From NCBI GenBank assembly GCA_051305935.1, contig JBPPMG010000314.1, positions 1-40,762 on the forward strand: a stretch of DNA of 40,762 nucleotides, written 5' to 3'. This document shows, piece by piece, positions 1 to 8,409 of the stretch. The position numbers were made by a program, and so were the translations under genes. Origin of the DNA: JACPDH01 sp051305935 (lineage in GTDB: Bacteria > Acidobacteriota > Thermoanaerobaculia > Gp7-AA8). Each line of letters opens with the position of its first letter. Position 1 is the first letter of the stretch. The notes below the pieces were generated by a model. It searched no databases. It worked only from the letters and a program-made list of their open reading frames with translations, and had not been told where the DNA came from.

Positions 1-136
1 CCCACCCCACACCGCTCCACGCCGCGCACCTCCATAGCGGACCCTTCCGGGTCCCGTCGGCGCACGGCAGAGCACCACGTTCCTCAGTCGAGGAAGCCTT
101 TACCTTCGATCGTTTACAGTCGCCAGCCGGCGCGTC
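1..136. other. Left edge, no gene recognised
   Basis: This 136-base stretch lies downstream of the asparaginase stop codon. I see no convincing reading frame, RNA gene or terminator with a T-run in it. It could hold the end of a gene lying outside the window, but nothing here identifies one. Confidence 0.4.
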
Positions 137-1156
137 TCACTTCTCGTCTGCATAGATCTTCACATGCGGAACGCCGTCCGGGCCGATGACTCCCCTGTAC
201 ATACCGCTCGTATTGAACGACATCGCCAACCTTCCGTTTCGATCGAGCGCGATGACACCACCGGAGCCGCCGGCTTTCACGAGCGTTTTCATGACGACGT
301 CTTCCGCGGCCTCCACGACGCTCGCCCCGGCGAGCTCCATGCGCGCCGCGATGTCTCTCGCAACGGTGTATCGAATGAAAAACTCGCCGTGCCCCGTCGC
401 AGAGACGGCGCAGGAATCGTTGTTCGCGTAGGTCCCTGCCCCGATGATCGGCACGTCCCCAACGCGCCCCATTGTCTTGTTCGTCGTTCCTCCGCTCGAC
501 GTTCCGGCGGCGAGGTTGCCGTGACGGTCGAGGGCGACGGCACCGACGGTGCCAAACTTCCCGTCGACAGAAGCAGGCGTTCCCTCGCTCACGCCGGCTG
601 CACGCTTCTCGTCGATCAGGGCCTTCTGGAGTTGCTTCCAGCGTCTCTCGGTCCAGAAGTACGCCGGATCGACGATCTCGAGCGCCTGGCTGGTTGCGAA
701 GAGCTCCGCTCCCCGACCAATCAGCATCACGTGAGGCGATTTCTCCATGACTGCTCGAGCTGCACTGATCGGGTTTCGAAGGATCGTGACTCCAGCGACC
801 GCACCGGCAGCCATCGTCCGGCCGTCCATGATCGCCGCGTCGAGCTCGTTCGTTCCGGTGTGCGTGAAGACCGCTCCCTTGCCTGCATTGAACAGTGGTG
901 AGTCTTCGAGCATACGAATCGAAGTTTCGACAGCATCGAGTGCCGGGCCGCCGTCCTTGAGCACGGCATACCCGGCTCGCAGAGACGACTCGAGCGCGGA
1001 GCGGTACTCCGCTTCGAGCTGCGGAGTCATCTCCGCGCGAGTGATCGTTCCCGCACCGCCGTGGATCACGAGAGTGACAGGCGCCGGGGTTTCGGATGCC
1101 GTCAACGTTGCGGCGAATACGATCGTGGCGAGGGCGGGACATAGTATGCGAGTCAT
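137..1156 (-). CDS. iaaA: Isoaspartyl peptidase / L-asparaginase (plant-type, Ntn hydrolase)
   Basis: The 339-residue product has a hydrophobic N-terminus ending near residue 22 (probable signal peptide, so probably periplasmic), then the family opening VIHGGAGTI. The autocleavage site is DGKFGTVGAV, with Thr203 predicted to become the N-terminal nucleophile of the beta subunit. FNAGKGAVF, ELDAAIMDG and SSGGTTNKTMGRVGD are also family blocks, and the C-terminal GGSGGVIALD substrate loop is present. Family members hydrolyse beta-aspartyl (isoaspartyl) dipeptides and asparagine; which substrate dominates cannot be read from sequence. The ATG has a good GGAGG ribosome-binding site about 5 bases upstream. 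The gene is divergent from the large peptidase-like gene, separated by 100 bases. Confidence 0.95.
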   Translation of the reverse strand: MTRILCPALATIVFAATLTASETPAPVTLVIHGGAGTITRAEMTPQLEAEYRSALESSLRAGYAVLKDGGPALDAVETSIRMLEDSPLFNAGKGAVFTHTGTNELDAAIMDGRTMAAGAVAGVTILRNPISAARAVMEKSPHVMLIGRGAELFATSQALEIVDPAYFWTERRWKQLQKALIDEKRAAGVSEGTPASVDGKFGTVGAVALDRHGNLAAGTSSGGTTNKTMGRVGDVPIIGAGTYANNDSCAVSATGHGEFFIRYTVARDIAARMELAGASVVEAAEDVVMKTLVKAGGSGGVIALDRNGRLAMSFNTSGMYRGVIGPDGVPHVKIYADEK

Positions 1157-1184
1157 TGGAACCTCCGCGATTCATGGTATCGCG

Positions 1185-1214
1185 GAGACAGGTGGCACTT
1201 CGAGGCGGTAAGAT
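1185..1214 (+). promoter_or_regulatory. Possible sigma70-type promoter for the 1257 gene
   Basis: GAGACA (1185-1190) and TAAGAT (1209-1214), 18 bases apart, resemble -35 and -10 boxes. They lie in the divergent gap between the asparaginase and the HExxH protein. Each hexamer matches consensus at about four of six positions, so this is a weak prediction. Confidence 0.25.
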
Positions 1215-1256
1215 CGCAACGCGGGCGCGAGGCGCCGCGGACGGAAGGAAACCACC

Positions 1257-4145
1257 ATGCGACTTGCGCGCGCGCTCATGATTCTCTTCGCTTCCTCTCT
1301 CTCCTTCCTCGCCTCCGCGCAGAGCGCCCGGGAGAACTGGCAGACGCTTCATACGGCGCACTTCCGCGTGCACTACACCTCGGAATTCGAGCCCTGGGCG
1401 AGGCGAGTCGCGTCGAAGCTGGAGTCGATCCGCACAGTCGTCGGCGACGAAGTCGGCTTTCTCCCGTCCGACATCACGGACGTGATCGTCGCCGATCCGA
1501 TGTCGCAGGCGAACGGCTCGGCCTGGCCGTTTCTCGGTTCGCCGCGAATGATCTTCTGGGCGTCGCCTCCGTCGCCTGCCGGCGCCCTCGGGCACGAGAG
1601 TGACTGGGGTGAGTTGCTCGCCATCCACGAATGGGTTCACGTCGCCCACCTGACTCGTCCGACGCGCCGTCCGCTCGCGCAGTTGAAATGGGCGCTCTCA
1701 CCTGTTTCGCTCGGGCCGATTTCGACGGCTCCGCGGTGGATCAGTGAGGGCTACGCGACCGTCCTCGAGGGAAAGCTCACGGGACAAGGGCGCCCCTACA
1801 GCGACTACCGCGCGGCGATCCTGCGAACGTGGGCGCAAGCCGGGCGCCTGCCGTCGTACGAGAGCCTGCACTCGGACGCGTCGAGCTGGATGGGGATGTC
1901 GATGGCCTATCTCGCCGGGTCGGCATACCTCGAATGGCTCGTGGAAAGGGAGGGAGAGGAGAGTCTGCGAAGCCTGTGGGCGAGGATGACGGCACGTCAG
2001 GAGCGATCGTTCGACGCCGCGTTCGAGGGGGTTTACGGCGACTCGCCCAAAAGGCTCTACCAGCGGTTTGCAGCCGAGCTCACGCACAAGGCGATGCTCG
2101 TCGAGCAGGCCTCCGTGGATTCACGGCGCCCGGGCGAGCTCTGGATGGATCTGAGCTGGTCGACCTCCGAGCCCGACATTTCCCACGATGGCCGGAAGCT
2201 GGTCACGATCGTCCGCGGCCGCAACAAGCCGGCGCGCGTCGCTGTCTTCTCTACGGAGCCCGATGACGAGGCCGAGGCCGAGCATGCCCGAAAGATCGAA
2301 AAGATGCTGGCTGCCGATCCGGAGGATGTGGGGCCTGTCAGGCGGAAGCCGCTCCAGCGGAAGCCGAAAAGCGAGCTGGTGTTCCGCCCTCGTGAGATGG
2401 TCTCCGGGCCACGCTGGATCGGCGAGACCGGGGACGTGCTCGTCACGGTGTTTGCTCCCGACAAGGATGGATCGTTGCATCCCGACATCTTCCGTTGGAG
2501 CCCCGGAGCGCCCGCCGCGTCCCGCCTTACGTACGGCGCGGATCTTCGCGACGTCCGGCCGTCGAAAGACGGTACCTTCGCGCTGGCGATCAGGAATCGA
2601 TTCGGGTTCTCGGAGGTCGTTCTTGTCGACCTGGGATCGGGGGAGTGCACGACGCTCGCCGCGCCGACCGTCGATGGCCAGTTCGCCGAGCCGGCTCTTC
2701 ATCCGGACATGACGCGGTTCGCGATGATCCGCCGACGGGAGGGCAAGTGGGAGCTCGTCGTGCGTGCGCTCTCCCATGATCCAAACGAAGCGGTGATCAC
2801 GTTTGACGGCATCGTGGCGCAGCCCGCGTGGTCGCGCGACGGTCGAGCGCTCTTCGCGACGGTGGCGCGCGGTGGCTTCATTGAGATCTCACGCTTCGAC
2901 TACGACGCCACGAACGGCACGCTCGTCGAGCGCGGCCAGGTCACGCGCGGTGCCGGTGCATCGTTCTCCCCGGCAGCATCGGAGGACGCACTCTGGTTCC
3001 TCGGGCTCGATCCCGACGGGCTCGATCTTCGCCGGATGCCGATCGAAGATGCGGAGCTGCCCCTCGCCGCAGCTGTGCTTCCCGCGGACGCGCAGCCAGC
3101 GCTCGTGCGGGTCTTCGAGGGAAGTCCGGCGACGATCGTGCAGGAAGAGCTCGCGGAGTCGGCACCGTACGGCGTCGGCCGGCAGGAGCTTTCTCCACTC
3201 TTCGGAGGCGGCTATTCTCCATCGGGCAGCGTGTTCGAGGCGGGGCTGCGCGTTGGCGACATCCTTGGCCGCCTGGAAACACTTGCAATCTTCTCGGCCG
3301 GGACGGACGGGGCCGTCGAGGGAGGGTCGGTAGCGGCTCGGACACGCATGCTCCCTGTCGATCTCGGGGCGCGATTCTTCGCTTACGAGGAGCTGCCGTC
3401 GAAGCAGAAGAAAGGGGCCCTTTCGAGCTCCCCGGATCACGAACGGTTAGGGCTCGAAGCGTGGCTGTCACGTGATCGGCGGTGGCGCGGAGGATCGCTG
3501 AGCGGAAGCGTGGCGATTTACGGCAGCGATGTCGACGGCGCGGGGATTGGGCAGTTCACCCAACTGGGATCCGCGGCCGGCGTTTGCGTTACGCACGCCC
3601 CGATGTTCCCTAACGGCATGCTCGCCCCACTCACACTGGATGTCTCCGCCAGCGCGGGAGACACCGACGACGAGAGTTGGACGCGGGTACGAGGGGCGCT
3701 GACCGTTTCGATCGCGTCGGGCGGGAAAGGGGCGACCCTCTCGCTCGAGACAGGGACGGCGGCAGGCGACACGCCCGTGTTCGAGCAATTCGAGATCGGA
3801 GGTGCACGCGGTTCGATTCTGCCGGACGCGGCGACCGCGAATCGCATCGACCTCTCCGCCCTGCCGGCGGGCATTCTTCGAGGTCGTGGATACGACTCTG
3901 CGCGAATCGACGTGCGCGCGGGCGGCGGGCTTCCCGCGTTGTTCGTGCAGCGAGTCCAGGCCGACGTGCCCGACGGCGACGAAGCGATCAGCCTTGCGGG
4001 GATCGAGTGGTCGATGGATGTCGATGCGATGCCGATCGCCCGGATTCCGGCGCTCGAGCTCCGCATGGGGGCAGCGCACGTACTGGACGAAGGTCTGCTC
4101 GAGGACGAGACGTCGTTCTGGGTGACGGTGCGCTGGAAGCCGTGA
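1257..4145 (+). CDS. Secreted gluzincin-like peptidase with TolB-type propeller and predicted C-terminal barrel
   Basis: The 962-residue protein starts with a signal peptide (cleavage near SFLASAQSA, residues 15-23). HEWVH at 124-128 fits the HExxH zinc motif, and the SEGYA block has a Glu at about 164 at the spacing of a third ligand, as in M48/MA-like gluzincins. Residues about 270-620 contain repeated strands of the type SxDGRKL, PSKDGTFAL and WSRDGRALF, typical of TolB/WD40-like propellers. The last ~330 residues have no catalytic motif; they show alternating polar/hydrophobic strands and glycine-rich turns and resemble a surface-antigen barrel. AAGGAAA precedes the ATG. The model is protease domain, propeller, then outer-membrane anchor. 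The zinc motif is visible; the barrel and the substrate are inference. Confidence 0.75.
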   Translation: MRLARALMILFASSLSFLASAQSARENWQTLHTAHFRVHYTSEFEPWARRVASKLESIRTVVGDEVGFLPSDITDVIVADPMSQANGSAWPFLGSPRMIFWASPPSPAGALGHESDWGELLAIHEWVHVAHLTRPTRRPLAQLKWALSPVSLGPISTAPRWISEGYATVLEGKLTGQGRPYSDYRAAILRTWAQAGRLPSYESLHSDASSWMGMSMAYLAGSAYLEWLVEREGEESLRSLWARMTARQERSFDAAFEGVYGDSPKRLYQRFAAELTHKAMLVEQASVDSRRPGELWMDLSWSTSEPDISHDGRKLVTIVRGRNKPARVAVFSTEPDDEAEAEHARKIEKMLAADPEDVGPVRRKPLQRKPKSELVFRPREMVSGPRWIGETGDVLVTVFAPDKDGSLHPDIFRWSPGAPAASRLTYGADLRDVRPSKDGTFALAIRNRFGFSEVVLVDLGSGECTTLAAPTVDGQFAEPALHPDMTRFAMIRRREGKWELVVRALSHDPNEAVITFDGIVAQPAWSRDGRALFATVARGGFIEISRFDYDATNGTLVERGQVTRGAGASFSPAASEDALWFLGLDPDGLDLRRMPIEDAELPLAAAVLPADAQPALVRVFEGSPATIVQEELAESAPYGVGRQELSPLFGGGYSPSGSVFEAGLRVGDILGRLETLAIFSAGTDGAVEGGSVAARTRMLPVDLGARFFAYEELPSKQKKGALSSSPDHERLGLEAWLSRDRRWRGGSLSGSVAIYGSDVDGAGIGQFTQLGSAAGVCVTHAPMFPNGMLAPLTLDVSASAGDTDDESWTRVRGALTVSIASGGKGATLSLETGTAAGDTPVFEQFEIGGARGSILPDAATANRIDLSALPAGILRGRGYDSARIDVRAGGGLPALFVQRVQADVPDGDEAISLAGIEWSMDVDAMPIARIPALELRMGAAHVLDEGLLEDETSFWVTVRWKP

Positions 4146-4167
4146 ACCGGACGCGCCCTGCCTTCGA

Positions 4168-5424
4168 TCAGTCGAACGATCCGAGATAGCGAAGCCGCAC
4201 GAGTACCGAGCGACCATCGAGCGAGGTTGTCCCGAGCACGTCGCGCGCGGAGGCGCGATCTGCCCGCAGCTCGCCGATCTCCACAGCGATCGACCACCCT
4301 TCGCGAGGCTCGAGAATCGCGGCGAACGCGAGCGATGTGCCGTCCTCGTCGTTGCTCTCCGCGGCACTGAAATCGCGTTCGGCCGTCTCGAACCAGTCGA
4401 AGCGGGACGAGAGACGCAGTCTCGCCAGCTGCCAGCTCACGAGCGCGTAGGTCGATTCGAACCTGGCGTCGACCGCATCGCCCGGGGCGAATCCCATGCC
4501 CGTGTCGCCTCGCATGTGTTCGGCGGCTAGCGTCAGCGCGTCGTTCGGATGGATCTCGAGCCCGAACAGATCGAAGCGCGTGCACCACGAGTACTCGCCG
4601 TCGTGGAGCGCGCGATCTCCGCGCGTGTCGTAGCGTGTCCACTGCGCCATGAAGCCGAGAGGCGCGTCGACTCGAAGGCGAGCAGACCAGCCGGCACGAT
4701 CATCCAGATCTCCGCCGAAGGGAGTCGTTCCCGACTTCTGCGCCGGAAACGATGTCGCGAACGAGCTCAGCGGGGGCAGCGGGAGCTCCTCATTCCAGAT
4801 GCTGAGCCGGTTGCCCGACGACCAGCCTCGCCAACCCAGAAGCGTCCCCGACGTGTCGTTGCCACCGAACGCGGTCGCCCCCGCGCGCAGGCGCACGTCG
4901 GGACGGAACTCGATGCGATAGTCTAGATCGAGCCCCGTCGGTCGAACCTCTTCCGCAATCCAGCTGTTGATCGCCGAGAGTGAAATCAGGTATGGCGACG
5001 ACCAGAGCTCGCCGACGTTTTCCCGCGACGTCGGCAGGAACATCATGCCCGCGCGAGCGCGAAGCCGTCCTCCGGCCAGATCCCGCCCGCCTTCTACCCA
5101 GAGTTCCGTCAGCCCCAACTCGCCGTCGGCAGCGACGTCGGACTCCGCGCGCGCAATCACGTGTGCCCAGGCAGCCCACGTATCGTCGAAGGCCACGCGA
5201 ACGCCGGCCTGTAGATTCAGAGCCCCGGCTTCCTCCGGAGTGCCTGTCGCGCTCCCCGTGGAGAGTTTTCCGAACCCTCCGTCGAGCCAGCTGGCGGGAC
5301 CGTCGGCTGAAACGCCTTCTGCCGCCGTAAGCAGTGAAACGCGTAGATCGGCAGCTTCGATCGGGCCTGAAACCATCGCAGCAACCAGTGCACCGATGGT
5401 CAGGACCTCAGCGGGCGGCCGCAT
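4168..5424 (-). CDS. Predicted outer-membrane beta-barrel protein, unknown function
   Basis: This 418-residue protein has a signal peptide (residues about 1-24, ending GPIEAADLR). The rest is rich in short alternating strands with aromatic and basic residues (RVSLLTAAEG, LRARAGMMFL, YRIEFRPDVRLRAG, TYALVSWQLARLRLSSRFDWF) and ends VLVRLRYLGSFD, consistent with a porin-like barrel. I recognise no substrate-specific motif. It overlaps the upstream aspartyl-protease-like gene by 17 bases on the same strand, so the two are probably cotranscribed and translationally coupled. It ends 22 bases from the convergent large peptidase-like gene, leaving no room for a long terminator. Confidence 0.65.
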   Translation of the reverse strand: MRPPAEVLTIGALVAAMVSGPIEAADLRVSLLTAAEGVSADGPASWLDGGFGKLSTGSATGTPEEAGALNLQAGVRVAFDDTWAAWAHVIARAESDVAADGELGLTELWVEGGRDLAGGRLRARAGMMFLPTSRENVGELWSSPYLISLSAINSWIAEEVRPTGLDLDYRIEFRPDVRLRAGATAFGGNDTSGTLLGWRGWSSGNRLSIWNEELPLPPLSSFATSFPAQKSGTTPFGGDLDDRAGWSARLRVDAPLGFMAQWTRYDTRGDRALHDGEYSWCTRFDLFGLEIHPNDALTLAAEHMRGDTGMGFAPGDAVDARFESTYALVSWQLARLRLSSRFDWFETAERDFSAAESNDEDGTSLAFAAILEPREGWSIAVEIGELRADRASARDVLGTTSLDGRSVLVRLRYLGSFD

Positions 5425-6145
5425 CGGAGGTTCTCGGGTCGGGCCAGAGGCCGATCATCTCGTGGGCGTAGTCGATGGTAACGACGAACCGCGCGAGCAC
5501 TCGATTGCCGATCCTCGGTGCCACAACGGGCACCACTGCGACGTCGAGATTCTCGAACCGAATTCCGCCGACTTCCAACGAGACGGTGGCGCGCTCGCCC
5601 GAGTACGGCCCCACGAACTCTTCGGGCATGATCGCCGTGTCGGGCAGTGCCGTGTCGACGATCGCCCACGTCTTCCGGCCGTTGATCTGCACCGGCACGC
5701 GCGGCGGCCCTCCAACGAAGCTCCACGGCGTGACGTCCGTACGAACCTTGGGCCAATCGCTGACGATCAGGAGGCCTCGAAAGTAGTCCAGGGTCGCGGT
5801 CTTCCCCCGGAAGGCGTCGGCGCCCAGAAGCCCGTCGGCCGGAATCTCCGCGATGTCGAGCCCCGTGGAACGAACGCGAGTCAGCAGTGTGTCGCTGAGC
5901 AGAATTCTCGTACCGGCGCGGTCCCCTCGGAGCGAAGAGCTGATCGCGGTGCGTTGCATTGCCGATGCGACGACGAGCGTCGAGTCGAGTCCGTTCACCT
6001 CGGCGCGCACGCAGGCGAGGTTCGATCGAAGGAAGAGCCCGACGTTGTGCTCTGGAATTCGAGGCTCGATCGATGGCACGCACGATCCTGTCAGCGGTAG
6101 CGCGAGGAGCGTGATGCCTGCGCAGAGTGTACGAAGGTCGGTCAT
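5408..6145 (-). CDS. Exported degenerate retropepsin-like (aspartyl protease fold) protein
   Basis: The 245-residue product has a hydrophobic N-terminus ending LPLTGSC, a possible lipoprotein signal. Two aspartyl-protease-like units can be seen. The first has AEVNGLDSTLVVASAM, where the catalytic Asp-Thr-Gly is missing. It is followed by DGLLGADAFRG, which matches the conserved D-G-x-L-G-x-D-x-F block of this family. The second has VQINGRKTWAIVDTALPDTAIMP, where Asp-Thr is kept but Gly is Ala. The fold call is fairly good; activity is doubtful because neither copy has a full DTG. It is the first gene of a two-gene minus-strand unit with the barrel protein. Confidence 0.65.
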   Translation of the reverse strand: MTDLRTLCAGITLLALPLTGSCVPSIEPRIPEHNVGLFLRSNLACVRAEVNGLDSTLVVASAMQRTAISSSLRGDRAGTRILLSDTLLTRVRSTGLDIAEIPADGLLGADAFRGKTATLDYFRGLLIVSDWPKVRTDVTPWSFVGGPPRVPVQINGRKTWAIVDTALPDTAIMPEEFVGPYSGERATVSLEVGGIRFENLDVAVVPVVAPRIGNRVLARFVVTIDYAHEMIGLWPDPRTSDAAAR

Positions 6146-6156
6146 GGAATGCGACG

Positions 6157-6162
6157 AGAATA
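6157..6162 (-). promoter_or_regulatory. Candidate -10 box of the aspartyl-protease-like gene
   Basis: Read on the minus strand the bases are TATTCT, 11 bases before the ATG at 6145. No good -35 box is seen. It fits the short-leader pattern of other genes in the window. Confidence 0.25.
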
Positions 6163-6220
6163 GCGAATCGGGAGCCCCGCCGGAAGCGCGGAAGGGAGCG
6201 ACCCGGGCGCGCCGAGTCCG

Positions 6221-6226
6221 TACAAT
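6221..6226 (+). promoter_or_regulatory. Candidate -10 box of the propeller lipoprotein - lepB - pcnB operon
   Basis: TACAAT lies 9 bases before the ATG at 6236. There is no Shine-Dalgarno sequence between, so the transcript would begin within a few bases of the start codon. No clear -35 box is seen. Confidence 0.35.
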
Positions 6227-6235
6227 GCGTTCGAC

Positions 6236-7660
6236 ATGAGAAATGCCGTCCTTTCCGTCGCGCTGGCAACTGCGCTTTCGTGCGCGAGCAGCCCGCCCCC
6301 ACCGTCTATGCCGGAGCCGGTAGTGAGCGACTCTGTCATCACCGCGTCAGCGTTCTCACGCGATCGATCCACGCTCTGGTACGCGACGGGTGGCGCGCGA
6401 TGCGAGGTTCGTGCTCTGAGCATCGAGCCGATGACCGAGCGCGTTGCGTTCACGCTCGACTCCTGCCCGACGTCGGTCACCGTGCTGGAGGACGAATCGC
6501 TGCTCCTTACCGACGGCGCGCGACTCGGAGCATGGCGGCGCCCGGACGGATCCGACGTCATGCCGGACACCCTGGTCGTCGCTGCGGCCGGTGCGATGAA
6601 CTATGTCAGGCTCAGCGGGGACCGATTCGTCTGGCAACGAGGAGAGTTTCAGCAGGAGATCGGGACACTGAGCTCCTTGCGAGCGATCCGGATTCTCCCG
6701 GTGAACGGTGATCTGCTCGCAATCCGACTCTCTGCGGAAAGTGAGCGCATCGTGCGAATCAGCCTGTCGGGGGAGAACGATGTGAGCGGTGAGTTCGCCG
6801 CGATCGACTCGATGGACGCGGCACCGCGCGGTGACGAGATCGTCTTCTCAGCGCGTCGGGAGAACGGATTTGACGTGGCGATCGCGTCGACGGACGGGAC
6901 GACGGTGAACTGGGTCGCTCCCGATCGCGCCGACGAAGTGGGCGTGACGTGGGCGCCGCGCGGCAACAAGATCAGCTACAGGATTCGGGGCGTCGATTCG
7001 ACGCTCGTGCGATCGGTGCATGTGCCGACCTCGTTTCAACTCACCTTCGACGTTCCGCACATGAGCGTGCGCGAGATCGCATGGGACTCGCGCGCGGAGC
7101 GATTCGCGATGATTCTCGACGGACCGACAGCATCCCCCCATATCGACTGGATCGAGTATGGCGGCGGAGGGCGAGCGACGCTCGCGGCGCCCCGTGACGT
7201 GGTCGCGCGCGAGCCGGAACGGGTGACGTTCGGCCCCCGATCGAGTCTGCTTCTCGGGCCTGCGACGGTTCGCTATGGCGAAAAGCTGCCGCTCTTCATT
7301 CGGCTGACAGAGGAACCACTCGCGTGGCAGTCGGACTTGCGCGATCTCGAATCGTTTGGCGGCGGCATTCTTCTGCTTTCGGCGAAACTATGGGGGGACG
7401 GAGCGCGGCTGACGGCACTGCTGGACGAACTGAAGTGGGTCGATCCCGCGGCGATTGTCGTCGTGGACCTCGCGGGGGCGCTCGCCTCGACCGGCACCGG
7501 CTTCACCGAAGGAAGAACGCTGGTGACCCTCGGAACGAAACGGGCGTCGGACCGGTTTTTCAGTCAGCGCGAGCTGCCCGGGGGCGGATCGGTCGTCGTG
7601 GCCGAGGATTGGCGGGGAGCGATGGAGTATCTTCGGGGGCGGTTCAAGACCGGACGATGA
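6236..7660 (+). CDS. Putative lipoprotein with TolB-like beta-propeller
   Basis: The product is 474 residues. Its short hydrophobic N-terminus ends in ALSCASS, a probable lipobox with Cys16 as the acylated residue, followed by a proline-rich linker. The body has repeated strand-turn units such as DAAPRGDEIVFSARRENGF, VTWAPRGNKISYR and IAWDSRAERFAMI, typical of TolB/WD40-like propellers. The last ~120 residues differ (GGGILLLSAKLWGDGARL, AAIVVVDLAGAL) and I do not recognise them. It is the first gene of a three-gene unit, and its stop overlaps the lepB start (ATGA). Its cellular role is not evident; the operon links it to the envelope. Confidence 0.65.
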   Translation: MRNAVLSVALATALSCASSPPPPSMPEPVVSDSVITASAFSRDRSTLWYATGGARCEVRALSIEPMTERVAFTLDSCPTSVTVLEDESLLLTDGARLGAWRRPDGSDVMPDTLVVAAAGAMNYVRLSGDRFVWQRGEFQQEIGTLSSLRAIRILPVNGDLLAIRLSAESERIVRISLSGENDVSGEFAAIDSMDAAPRGDEIVFSARRENGFDVAIASTDGTTVNWVAPDRADEVGVTWAPRGNKISYRIRGVDSTLVRSVHVPTSFQLTFDVPHMSVREIAWDSRAERFAMILDGPTASPHIDWIEYGGGGRATLAAPRDVVAREPERVTFGPRSSLLLGPATVRYGEKLPLFIRLTEEPLAWQSDLRDLESFGGGILLLSAKLWGDGARLTALLDELKWVDPAAIVVVDLAGALASTGTGFTEGRTLVTLGTKRASDRFFSQRELPGGGSVVVAEDWRGAMEYLRGRFKTGR

Positions 7661-8409
7661 GCGAAGTGGCGGGAAAGGCGACGAAGTCGACGTCGCGCGA
7701 GTATTTCGAAGCGCTGATCATCGCGCTCATCCTGGTCAACTTCGCGCGCATTTTCGTCTTTCAGGCGTTCAAGATTCCCAGCGGATCGATGGTCGACAAC
7801 CTGCTCGTCGGCGACCATATCGTCGTCAACAAGTTCGTCTACGGACCGCGCGGACCGGGTCGCCTCGCGGCGCTCTTCCCGCTTCGTGACGTCGAGCGGG
7901 GAGACATCGTGGTCTTCCGGTATCCTTCGGATCCCGATGTCGATTACGTGAAGCGAGTCATCGGGCTGCCCGGGGAGAAGATCGAGATCCGTAACAAGGT
8001 CGTCTTCGTCGACGGCGAGCGGCTCGACGAGCCGTACGTGATCCATGTCGATCCGCTCGTGATTCCGGACAAGCCACTGCTGTCGATGAAGGTCCGCGAC
8101 CAGTTCGGCCCGGTCGTGATCCCGGACGAGCACTACTTCGTGCTCGGAGACAATCGAGACGAGTCGCGAGACTCTCGCTACTGGGGACTCGTGTCGCGAG
8201 GCTTGATCAAGGGCCGTGCGTTCGTGGTCTACTGGTCGTACGCTGAGCCGCCCGCTCCGGCAGACGCGACGTTCGGCCAGCGCCTGGCCGAGGTTGCGGG
8301 CATAGCGGCTCACTTCTTTTCGAGCACACGATGGGATCGCACCTTTTTCATCGTTGACAGCGAATATCACTACCACGCGGAGCGAACCAGGGGGATGCGG
8401 GGCGAATGA
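7657..8409 (+). CDS. lepB: Signal peptidase I
   Basis: This 250-residue inner-membrane serine protease removes signal peptides from exported proteins. One N-terminal membrane segment (about 17-37) precedes the catalytic block FKIPSGSM, with Ser44 as nucleophile. Lys99 in DYVKRVIGLPGEKIEI is the general base. The later boxes VPDEHYFVLGDNRDESRDSRYWG and GLIKGRAFVVYWS are present. After PSGSM the usual M-x-P-T-L is replaced by VDNLLVGD, a mild variation. I chose the ATG inside the upstream stop (ATGA); an open frame continues further upstream but lies within the lipoprotein gene. It overlaps pcnB in the same ATGA way. Confidence 0.95.
   Translation: MSEVAGKATKSTSREYFEALIIALILVNFARIFVFQAFKIPSGSMVDNLLVGDHIVVNKFVYGPRGPGRLAALFPLRDVERGDIVVFRYPSDPDVDYVKRVIGLPGEKIEIRNKVVFVDGERLDEPYVIHVDPLVIPDKPLLSMKVRDQFGPVVIPDEHYFVLGDNRDESRDSRYWGLVSRGLIKGRAFVVYWSYAEPPAPADATFGQRLAEVAGIAAHFFSSTRWDRTFFIVDSEYHYHAERTRGMRGE

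Noticed and set aside
114..1649. 511-codon minus-strand frame across the asparaginase and the next gene
   Set aside because: It overlaps two well-supported genes and is arginine-rich with no motif.
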